Assembly (NCBI GenBank): GCA_964462125.1
Contig: CAYWXT010000300.1
Coordinates: forward strand, 1-5,859
Reading direction: 5' to 3'
From: JAWLFY01 sp964462125
GTDB taxonomy: Bacteria; Planctomycetota; Planctomycetia; Pirellulales; Pirellulaceae
Length of the DNA: 5,859 bases
In this document: piece after piece, positions 1-4,243 of the stretch
Layout of the letters: each line of letters begins with the position of its first letter
Numbering within the stretch: the first letter of the stretch is position 1
Position numbers and translations under genes: made by a program
Notes under the pieces: generated by a model
Seen by the model: the letters and a program-made list of their open reading frames with translations, nothing else
The model's database searches: none
Told to the model about the DNA's origin: nothing

Positions 1-224
1 GGCCGCACGTCGCGAAAGGCGATGTTCGCCTCGATCGTGTAGCCCTCCCACTCCTTGGTAATCGTCCAGCCGGGCTTCACCTCGTGCAGCACCATCTGGT
101 ACCGCCGCTTCTCCGGCGCCGCGACAACCGGCTCAAACCCCGCTTCTTGCAGCCGGTAATACGGATACATCGTATCGAGCGTCTCGGTCGCATCCCCAAT
201 GACAATGAGAACCTTGTCAGGCAT
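1..224 (-). CDS. DJ-1/PfpI family protein, N-terminal part (runs off window)
   Basis: The first 74 residues of a minus-strand gene are present; the rest lies left of the window. The protein starts MPDKVLIVIGDATETLD, a first beta strand followed by the acidic turn typical of the DJ-1/PfpI (class I glutamine amidotransferase-like) fold. Glu14 is in the position of the conserved family glutamate. Then comes a helix (YPYYRLQEAGF) and a second strand (EPVVAAPEK), the usual Rossmann-like order. The nucleophile elbow with the family cysteine would be in the missing part, so activity cannot be judged. Members include proteases, glyoxalase/deglycase-type enzymes, chaperones and stress proteins; the specific role here is unknown. 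The ATG at 224-222 fits the start of the first strand. There is no clear Shine-Dalgarno site. A TTGACT box lies upstream on the minus strand (258-253), but I see no good -10 partner. The gene is divergent from the DUF1569 gene. Confidence 0.85.
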   Translation of the reverse strand, partial: MPDKVLIVIGDATETLDTMYPYYRLQEAGFEPVVAAPEKRRYQMVLHEVKPGWTITKEWEGYTIEANIAFRDVR

Positions 225-332
225 GATGAATCACTTGAGAAACAGGAATCGGAGTCAACGGCGCACAACGTGAGCTGCTTTTGCGAGAAGCATGGCGCGA
301 GCGTCCCCGTTTCGCAACCAGGTCACAGCGCC

Positions 333-360
333 GTCCCCAGGGAACGGATCCCCCGGGGAC
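333..360. repeat. Imperfect 10-bp inverted repeat (hairpin)
   Basis: GTCCCCAGGG (333-342) and CCCCGGGGAC (351-360) are reverse complements except for one A/C mismatch, with an 8-base loop AACGGATC. No run of T follows on either strand, so it is not a classical intrinsic terminator. It may be an old repeat element or a DNA or RNA structure in the divergent intergenic region. It lies about 105 bases from the larger palindrome and is unrelated to it in sequence. Confidence 0.5.
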
Positions 361-465
361 GATGGGAATGGATTCAACCGTTGGCGTTGGTCCGCTGCCA
401 CCGCGGCGCGGGCGGGGAACAGTTTGCAATCGAGCCGCGCACCGGCCACGCTGTTCTTCGATTGA

Positions 466-550
466 GCGGGAAAAAAGTGTCCGGTACCTTTTGTGCAATG
501 CACCCGGAGGGCGAGTCCCCCGCAAAAGGTACCGGACACTTTTTTCCCGC
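466..550. repeat. Long palindromic element, perfect 28-bp arms (REP/MITE-like)
   Basis: The left arm (466-493) and right arm (523-550) are perfect reverse complements over 28 bp: GCGGG, A6, then GTGTCCGGTACCTTTTG, and its mirror ending in T6 CCCGC. One G/T wobble and one G/C pair extend the stem inward. The remaining 25-base centre is asymmetric and GC-rich, so the element has a direction. Near its left edge GTGC AAT GCAC (493-503) can form a small alternative hairpin. The form fits a dispersed non-coding palindromic element such as those moved by REP-associated tyrosine transposases; I recall similar GTGTCCGGTACC palindromes in planctomycete genomes, but copy number cannot be tested here. 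There is no obvious target duplication. The A6/T6 ends of the stem would also let it act as a bidirectional intrinsic terminator. Confidence 0.75.
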
Positions 551-569
551 ACGACCCTAACGCAATATC

Positions 570-1052
570 GTGGCCGACACAGATTCAGTCCATCGACGTC
601 CGCTCCGCTTTGCAACCCTAACGGACGCGATTGCAGAGGCGGAATCGCTTGCATCCGGCGAGGTGCAAACGACCGGCGAGTATTCGTTCGGCCAGATCCT
701 AGAGCATTTGGCACGGGCGATCGACATTGTCACGGGCGAGCGTCCCGGCCCGAAGATCGCCCCACCGATTCGCTGGGCTGCTCGCTTGATTCGCTCGCGG
801 GTCATCCACCGGCCGATGAATCCGGGGTTCCGACTGCCGCGCCGAGCCCAACCGATCTTCTGGCCCGAGGAGGCCATCGACGTGCAAACGGGACTCACGC
901 ATCTAACAGCGGCAGTGGATCGGTTTTATCTGAAAGAACCACTCGGGCCCCACCCGATCTTCGGCAATCTCAGCCGTGCTCAGCATGAACAGCTGCAATG
1001 CCGCCACTGCGAATTGCATTTGAGCTTCGTTTGTCCGTCGTCCGCGCCGTGA
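570..1052 (+). CDS. DUF1569 domain protein (DinB-like fold)
   Basis: This is a 160-residue, apparently full-length member of the DUF1569 family, which belongs to the DinB/YfiT-like four-helix superfamily of predicted metal-dependent proteins. An N-terminal segment (RRPLRFATLTDAIAEAESL) leads into the first-helix motif FGQILEHLA with His46. The C-terminal hallmark HPIFGNLSRAQHEQLQ (about 128-143) is followed by RHCELHLSF with His146 and His150. The three histidines match the usual DinB metal triad (one in the GQxxxH helix, an HxxxH pair at the end). Substrate and reaction are unknown. The start is GTG at 570; an in-frame TAA at 558-560 rules out a longer form with a usual start, and no Shine-Dalgarno site is visible. 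The palindromic element ends only 19 bases before the start. The stop codon lies in the left arm of a hairpin (1045-1071). Confidence 0.85.
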   Translation: MADTDSVHRRPLRFATLTDAIAEAESLASGEVQTTGEYSFGQILEHLARAIDIVTGERPGPKIAPPIRWAARLIRSRVIHRPMNPGFRLPRRAQPIFWPEEAIDVQTGLTHLTAAVDRFYLKEPLGPHPIFGNLSRAQHEQLQCRHCELHLSFVCPSSAP

Positions 1053-1071
1053 CAGCGGTGGTGTCACGGCG
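1045..1071 (+). terminator. Hairpin overlapping the DUF1569 stop codon, possible terminator
   Basis: CGCCGTGACA (1045-1054) and TGTCACGGCG (1062-1071) form a perfect 10-bp stem with a 7-base loop GCGGTGG. The TGA stop codon of the DUF1569 gene (1050-1052) is part of the left arm. There is no T-run after the stem, so it is not a canonical intrinsic terminator. It is placed where a transcript-end or 3'-protecting hairpin is expected, and it separates this gene from the DUF1559 gene. Confidence 0.45.
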
Positions 1072-1147
1072 GTCACCATACGGATCAACTCCCAATTCGC
1101 TGCAGGGAATCGCCCTTGCGCTGTGGAGGCGGAGGCCGGACACGCTA

Positions 1148-1181
1148 ACCGGGCCCAGGCTCTGACCGGGCCCAGACTCTG
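1148..1181. repeat. 17-bp tandem duplication
   Basis: ACCGGGCCCAGGCTCTG (1148-1164) is followed directly by ACCGGGCCCAGACTCTG (1165-1181), identical except for one G/A change. Each copy contains the palindrome GGGCCC. The repeat lies in non-coding DNA about 120 bases before the DUF1559 start. It could be a slippage duplication or a pair of binding sites; nothing visible decides. Confidence 0.75.
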
Positions 1182-1190
1182 CCCCCGTTA

Positions 1191-1246
1191 TCCCCCCTTT
1201 AAAGTATCAATCCACCCCCTCTTGATATTGATTCTTCCAGGGGGGA
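1191..1246. promoter_or_regulatory. Nested inverted repeat before the DUF1559 gene
   Basis: TCCCCCCT (1191-1198) pairs perfectly with AGGGGGGA (1239-1246). Inside it, ATCAAT (1206-1211) pairs with ATTGAT (1227-1232), so the two stems nest with an internal loop of 7 and 6 bases. An alternative inner pairing is TATCAA (1205-1210) with TTGATA (1222-1227). The structure ends 52 bases before the DUF1559 ATG and could be a leader-RNA structure or an operator. TTGATA (1222-1227) is also a fair -35 box with, after 17 bases, a weak -10 GAAACT (1245-1250). If that promoter is real, the repeat acts at the DNA level rather than in the mRNA. Function is inferred only from position. Confidence 0.35.
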
Positions 1247-1284
1247 AACTGAATGACCGTTCACTAATGCAAGAAGGGTCGCAG

Positions 1285-1290
1285 AGAAGG
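1285..1290 (+). promoter_or_regulatory. Ribosome binding site of the DUF1559 gene
   Basis: AGAAGG ends 8 bases before the ATG at 1299, a good Shine-Dalgarno match at good spacing. It supports that start codon over the out-of-frame ATGs at 1253 and 1267. It is the only clear Shine-Dalgarno site before a gene in this window. Confidence 0.7.
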
Positions 1291-1298
1291 GCAGAGCG

Positions 1299-2333
1299 AT
1301 GCGCAGAGATGGGATTACGTTGGTTGAAGTGTCGGTGGTGATCGCGATCATCGCGGTCTTGCTCGGGCTGTTGCTGCCAGGGGTCCAGGCGGCCCGGGAA
1401 GCGGCTCGCCGGATGCGTTGCCAGAACCAGCTGAACCAGCTCGGTTTGGCGGTTCACCAATTCGAATCGGCGACCAAGCAGCTGCCCCCTGGATTGACGA
1501 CCTTCGTCAGCGCCCAGCCGCGGGATTGGTACGGCAACACGATGTTTGCCTATCTACTACCGCATGTGGAGCAGCAGAGCGTTTACGAACAGTGGGATTG
1601 GTCGGAGACATATGAGGCCGCGATTCGCAACACGCGCGACCCGGCAGATCTGGGCGCCGAGAGCCACGAGGCACCCTCGGCACAGACCCTGGCGGTCCTG
1701 CTGTGTCCCTCCGATCTGATCCAGCAGAATCCGGTCCAGCTCGATTACCGCCGCACCGGGTACGCCAGCGGCTGGTTCGGCATGACGAGCTACTTGGGCA
1801 ATGGCGGAACCTATTCGACCTATTTTCGCGACCCCGACATGCAGAGCGACGGGGTCTTCTTCATGACCGGGGAGGAATCGCGACCGGCTTCCTACCAGCG
1901 GTTTCTGCGGCCCGGTCAGTCGGCTGCGAGATTCGCGGACATTTTGGACGGCATGAGCCAAACGCTGCTGTTCGGGGAACGCTTTCACCACGACCCGGTC
2001 TTCGACAAGCGATTGCACGAACATCCGCAGCGGTACAGCCGCTACCCGATCTGGAAATGGGGGACGTGGGGTTGGACCGGAGGGGGCAACGGGACGACCC
2101 ATGTCCTGGGATGCACGCGGGTACCGCCGAACTATCGCACTCCGGAGAACGTCACCCCGAGTTACGCGGCGGTCAATCTGCGGATGTCCGCCTTCGGAAG
2201 CGGACATTTGGGCGGAGTCAATTTCGCTTTCAGTGACGGCAGCGTCCACTTTGCGACCGACAGCATCAATCTGGTGCTCTACCGCGGCCTGAGCACGAAA
2301 CAGGGTGGGGAGTTACTTGCGCTGCCGGAATAG
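1299..2333 (+). CDS. DUF1559 protein with prepilin-type N-terminus
   Basis: This is a complete 344-residue DUF1559 (SBP_bac_10) protein, the large planctomycete family of pseudopilin-like secreted or surface proteins. The N-terminus MRRDG/ITLVEVSVVIAIIA is a class III (prepilin) signal: a short basic leader, Gly5 before the cleavage point, Glu10 at mature +5, and a hydrophobic helix to about residue 28. It continues with the family hallmark LLPGVQAAREAARRMRCQNQLNQLGLAVH. Further family marks are the LLCPSD segment (about 134-139), FADILDGMSQTLLFGER (212-228) and the C-terminal H-X9-DG motif: His303, then nine residues, Asp313-Gly314, within SGHLGGVNFAFSDGSVHF. Mature residue +1 is Ile rather than the usual Phe. 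The protein is probably inserted in the membrane by Sec and cut by a PilD-type peptidase; its exact role is unknown. It stands alone, with hairpins on both sides, and faces nadC convergently. Confidence 0.95.
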   Translation: MRRDGITLVEVSVVIAIIAVLLGLLLPGVQAAREAARRMRCQNQLNQLGLAVHQFESATKQLPPGLTTFVSAQPRDWYGNTMFAYLLPHVEQQSVYEQWDWSETYEAAIRNTRDPADLGAESHEAPSAQTLAVLLCPSDLIQQNPVQLDYRRTGYASGWFGMTSYLGNGGTYSTYFRDPDMQSDGVFFMTGEESRPASYQRFLRPGQSAARFADILDGMSQTLLFGERFHHDPVFDKRLHEHPQRYSRYPIWKWGTWGWTGGGNGTTHVLGCTRVPPNYRTPENVTPSYAAVNLRMSAFGSGHLGGVNFAFSDGSVHFATDSINLVLYRGLSTKQGGELLALPE

Positions 2334-2346
2334 CCTCAGGTGGCGC

Positions 2347-2390
2347 AAAAAAAGAGCGTCCGAAGCATTGGGGCAGAATACTTCGGACGC
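2347..2390 (-). terminator. Intrinsic terminator, minus strand
   Basis: CTTCGGACGC (2390-2381 read on the minus strand as GCGTCCGAAG) pairs perfectly with 2365-2356 over 10 bp around a 15-base loop. On the minus strand the stem is followed by TC and a run of seven T (2353-2347), a classical intrinsic terminator. It points the same way as nadC, about 210 bases after the nadC stop, and also keeps minus-strand transcription from entering the DUF1559 gene, whose stop is at 2331-2333. The plus strand has no T-run after the stem, so it is a poor terminator for DUF1559, although the hairpin may still stabilise that mRNA end. Confidence 0.75.
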
Positions 2391-2394
2391 CGGG

Positions 2395-2420
2395 AGTGGC
2401 AACGGTAAACCGTCACCACT
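2395..2420. other. Stem-loop beside the terminator
   Basis: AGTGG (2395-2399) pairs with CCACT (2416-2420), and ACGGT (2402-2406) with ACCGT (2409-2413), separated by a 2x2 internal loop. The innermost pairs must open because only two bases remain in the loop. On the minus strand this hairpin comes just before the terminator hairpin at 2347-2390, giving two consecutive stems in the nadC 3' region or in a separate small RNA. No function can be assigned. Confidence 0.4.
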
Positions 2421-2542
2421 GCTGAGCATTCTAATCGTCGGCGAGGCCGCGTCTACATGAGCAAATAAATTTTTACGGATTTCCGCAGGGGGGCATGAAA
2501 CGCTTCGTAGCGAGACGTCGCAGAGACATCGAAGGGTGCGCT

Positions 2543-2563
2543 CGGAACTCTCGGCGAGTTCCG
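2543..2563. other. Hairpin 38 bases after the nadC stop
   Basis: CGGAACTC (2543-2550) and GAGTTCCG (2556-2563) form a perfect 8-bp stem with a 5-base loop. No T-run follows on either strand. It lies close behind the end of nadC and may protect the 3' end of that mRNA or be a weak terminator. The true intrinsic terminator lies further on at 2347-2390. Confidence 0.4.
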
Positions 2564-2600
2564 CGATGGGGACAACCCGCGGCACTCTCATTGCGTTTTG

Positions 2601-3524
2601 CTACGGGGCAGATTCGAACCAATCCAATCCGAGATCCAGCCAGGTCGCTTGATGGGTCAAGGCGCCGCAACTGACGCGGTCGACTCCGGTGGCGGCAATT
2701 TCGGCAATGGTCTCGAGGGTGACGTTCCCCGACGCCTCCAGCTCGACCGCCGGATTGCGGCGGTTTCGAAGCTGCACCGCCTCGCGAACTTGCTCGACGC
2801 TGAAGTTGTCGATGAGCACGATATCGGGGTCGGCGGTCAACACGTCGGCCAGCTGCTCGAGGGAATCGACTTCGACCTCCACCATCTCGGGGGCGACCAA
2901 GTGGTCGCACCGCGAGCCGCGCCAGCGAATCGCCTGCTCAGCCGCTTGCCGGGGGGAGCGTGGTCCTGCATCACCGGCGAATGCCAGATGGTTGTCCTTG
3001 ATCAAAAAGCCGTCGAACAAGCCGGTGCGATGATTGTGGCCGCCACCACATCCAACCGCATATTTTTCCAATCGCCGCCATCCGGGGGTGGTTTTTCGGG
3101 TGTCGTACAACCGCGCGCCGGTCCCGGCGATCCGATCGGCGAACTGCCGCGTGGTGGTGGCCACTCCACAGAGTCGGCCGAGCAGGTTCAGGACGATCCG
3201 TTCGCTGGTCAACAGATCGCGAACGTTCCCCACCAGCTGTGCGATCGGTTGCCCGGGGCGCAACGGCTCCCCATCCCGCGCCAGCAACTCCACCTGCAGA
3301 TCGGCGTCGAACTCCTCGACAATCCAAGGCAGCGTCACCAGCCCCGCGGCGACGCCGGATGACCGGGGCACGACCTGGCAGCCGCCCCGACGGGACTCCT
3401 CAATCAGACAAACGGTCGTCCAGTCGAGCGCGGCATCGAGATCCTCGGCGATCGAGAGCCGCACCAGCGACCGCAGGTCATTTTCCAGTGCCTCATCGGC
3501 GGTCACCGGTCGATAGTCGTTCAT
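2601..3524 (-). CDS. nadC: Nicotinate-nucleotide pyrophosphorylase (carboxylating)
   Basis: NadC (quinolinate phosphoribosyltransferase) joins quinolinate with PRPP to give nicotinate mononucleotide, CO2 and pyrophosphate, the entry to NAD from the de novo pathway; it is cytosolic. The 307 residues are complete, slightly longer than the usual 280-300. Family motifs appear in order: the N-terminal barrel-capping domain (about 10-115), ERIVLNLLGRLCGVAT (108-123), the signature DTRKTTPGWR (141-150), KYAVGCGGGHNHR (154-166), DGFLIKDNH (171-179), EVEVDS (216-221), LIDNF (237-241), LEASGN (262-267) and GALTH (287-291). The substrate-binding Arg, Lys and His residues of these motifs are kept. The ATG at 3524-3522 gives a normal start; no strong Shine-Dalgarno site is seen. 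No nadA or nadB is adjacent. It is divergent from the HhH gene (59-base gap) and convergent with DUF1559. Confidence 0.96.
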   Translation of the reverse strand: MNDYRPVTADEALENDLRSLVRLSIAEDLDAALDWTTVCLIEESRRGGCQVVPRSSGVAAGLVTLPWIVEEFDADLQVELLARDGEPLRPGQPIAQLVGNVRDLLTSERIVLNLLGRLCGVATTTRQFADRIAGTGARLYDTRKTTPGWRRLEKYAVGCGGGHNHRTGLFDGFLIKDNHLAFAGDAGPRSPRQAAEQAIRWRGSRCDHLVAPEMVEVEVDSLEQLADVLTADPDIVLIDNFSVEQVREAVQLRNRRNPAVELEASGNVTLETIAEIAATGVDRVSCGALTHQATWLDLGLDWFESAP

Positions 3525-3568
3525 GAATCGAAGTCATCCAATTCGTTGCGATTGGGGGGCCTGGTATC

Positions 3569-3577
3569 TGCTATGCT
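3569..3577 (+). promoter_or_regulatory. Possible extended -10 promoter of the HhH gene
   Basis: TGCTATGCT fits an extended -10 element (TG, one base, then TATGCT against TATAAT). The best -35-like box, TTGCGA at 3546-3551, is 20 bases upstream, longer than optimal, which an extended -10 can tolerate. The expected transcription start, about 7 bases after the box, falls on or next to the ATG at 3584, so the transcript would be leaderless. This agrees with the lack of a properly spaced Shine-Dalgarno site (GGG at 3578-3580 is too close). Confidence 0.35.
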
Positions 3578-3583
3578 GGGTAG

Positions 3584-4096
3584 ATGCAGAAGCCTGAGCC
3601 AATCCAAGATTTAGTAGAATCATCCGCCTCCCCATCCGAGGTGCCCTCAGCCGCGTCGTCGGACGTGCCGTTGGACCTGCCCGCGGACACGGCGTCAGAC
3701 GCGACGTTAGACGTGCCGTCCGGCGCCACGTTGGATGCGTCTTCGGACACACCGCTTGGGCGGCGTGCGGTCCAGCGAACGCTGGTCGTACTGGCCTCGT
3801 CGGTGATGTTATTGCAAATTGCGTGGCATGTTCGGACGCCAGTTTCCCCAGCGACCGCCGCTGGTGACAGGGGCGAGGCGATCGTTTTCCAGACCGACCT
3901 GGAGGCAGCGGATTGGCGGGAGTTGGCGTTGTTGCCGGGAATCGGTCCCGTCTTGGCGCGGCGGATCATCCGCGACCGCCAGCGGCGGGGGCCCGTGCAA
4001 ACGCTCGCGGGGCTGGAGCGAGTGCCCGGCATTGGCCCCAAGCGGCTGCAGGAAATTGCCCCTTGGATCTGCCCGCCCGACGAGGCGTCCCCCTGA
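3584..4096 (+). CDS. Membrane-anchored helix-hairpin-helix protein (ComEA-like)
   Basis: This 170-residue protein has three parts. Residues 1-60 are a low-complexity region rich in Ser, Asp, Ala, Pro and Thr, with repeated SD-x-PLDLP / SDATLDVP / ATLDASSDTPLG-like stretches. A hydrophobic segment at about 66-82 (TLVVLASSVMLLQIAWHV) looks like one membrane helix. Residues about 104-162 form a tandem helix-hairpin-helix pair, LLPGIGPVLARRII (116-129) and RVPGIGPKRLQEIAPWI (146-162), spaced as in ComEA. ComEA-type proteins bind double-stranded DNA non-specifically outside the inner membrane during natural transformation. With positive charges before the helix (GRRAVQR), the acidic tail is probably cytosolic and the HhH part periplasmic. 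The long tail ahead of the anchor is unusual for ComEA, so I leave the symbol blank. The ATG at 3584 may be leaderless. The gene precedes uvrB on the same strand and could be co-transcribed with it. Confidence 0.85.
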   Translation: MQKPEPIQDLVESSASPSEVPSAASSDVPLDLPADTASDATLDVPSGATLDASSDTPLGRRAVQRTLVVLASSVMLLQIAWHVRTPVSPATAAGDRGEAIVFQTDLEAADWRELALLPGIGPVLARRIIRDRQRRGPVQTLAGLERVPGIGPKRLQEIAPWICPPDEASP

Positions 4097-4099
4097 GCC

Positions 4100-4209
4100 A
4101 ACCGGTCTCATCGCCGGTTCGGAGGGACATCCGGCTCGCGGAGCCAGATCGTGGCGATCCTTGGACGTTCTTCGGCTACGAGCCCAGGGTGGCATCGGCT
4201 ACGATGCCA
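4100..4209 (+). other. Hairpin-rich spacer between the HhH gene and uvrB
   Basis: Three short perfect stems follow the HhH stop codon: AACCGG/CCGGTT (4100-4105 and 4114-4119, loop 8), GGCTC/GAGCC (4133-4137 and 4141-4145, loop 3), and TGGCATCG/CGATGCCA (4190-4197 and 4202-4209, loop GCTA). The last is the strongest and is followed, after 7 bases, by the pyrimidine-rich CTTTCTCCTTT, so it could be a weak terminator or attenuator ahead of uvrB. A 10-bp direct repeat TCGGCTACGA occurs at 4172-4181 and 4195-4204. I found no clear LexA-type box for SOS control. Confidence 0.35.
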
Positions 4210-4243
4210 GCAGACCTTTCTCCTTTCGTTCGGACGCAGATCG

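Larger units (their letters stand above)
225..569. other. Gene-free stretch between divergent genes, holding two inverted repeats
   Basis: These 345 bases separate the DJ-1/PfpI gene (minus) from the DUF1569 gene (plus). Several open frames cross the stretch on both strands, but none resembles a known family. They read straight through the palindrome at 466-550, whose symmetry yields similar peptides (such as SGTF and VRYLL) on both strands, so I treat them as chance frames in GC-rich DNA. What the stretch does hold is the imperfect inverted repeat at 333-360 and the long palindrome at 466-550. I could not find convincing promoters for either flanking gene. It may be made of remnants of short repetitive elements. 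Confidence 0.6.

Noticed and set aside
466..550. CRISPR array or attachment site
   Set aside because: There is a single inverted pair, not regularly spaced direct repeats, and no integrase, tRNA or cas gene nearby.
84..988. Several open frames on both strands over the gap and the DUF1569 gene (84-560 plus, 217-714 minus, 255-539 minus, 281-988 plus)
   Set aside because: They have no family resemblance, overlap better-supported genes in other frames, and read through the 466-550 palindrome, whose symmetry creates similar peptides on both strands.
1123..1341. 72-codon plus-strand open frame
   Set aside because: It starts in the tandem duplication, crosses the nested inverted repeat and overlaps the well-supported DUF1559 start in another frame; no recognisable domain.
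2313..2591. 92-codon minus-strand open frame after nadC
   Set aside because: It spans three hairpins and the intrinsic terminator and overlaps the end of DUF1559; composition is Arg/Ser/Leu-rich with no family signal, as expected of a chance frame.
2598..3362. 254-codon plus-strand open frame
   Set aside because: It is antisense to nadC, whose catalytic motifs are unmistakable; the plus-strand translation shows no domain.
3571..4101. 176-codon minus-strand open frame
   Set aside because: It mirrors the HhH gene almost exactly; the plus-strand frame has the ComEA-type HhH pair and the minus-strand frame has nothing recognisable.
4097..4243. SOS (LexA) operator before uvrB
   Set aside because: I found neither a CTGT-N8-ACAG type box nor a GAAC-N4-GTTC type box in the spacer; LexA sites in planctomycetes may differ, so SOS control is not excluded.
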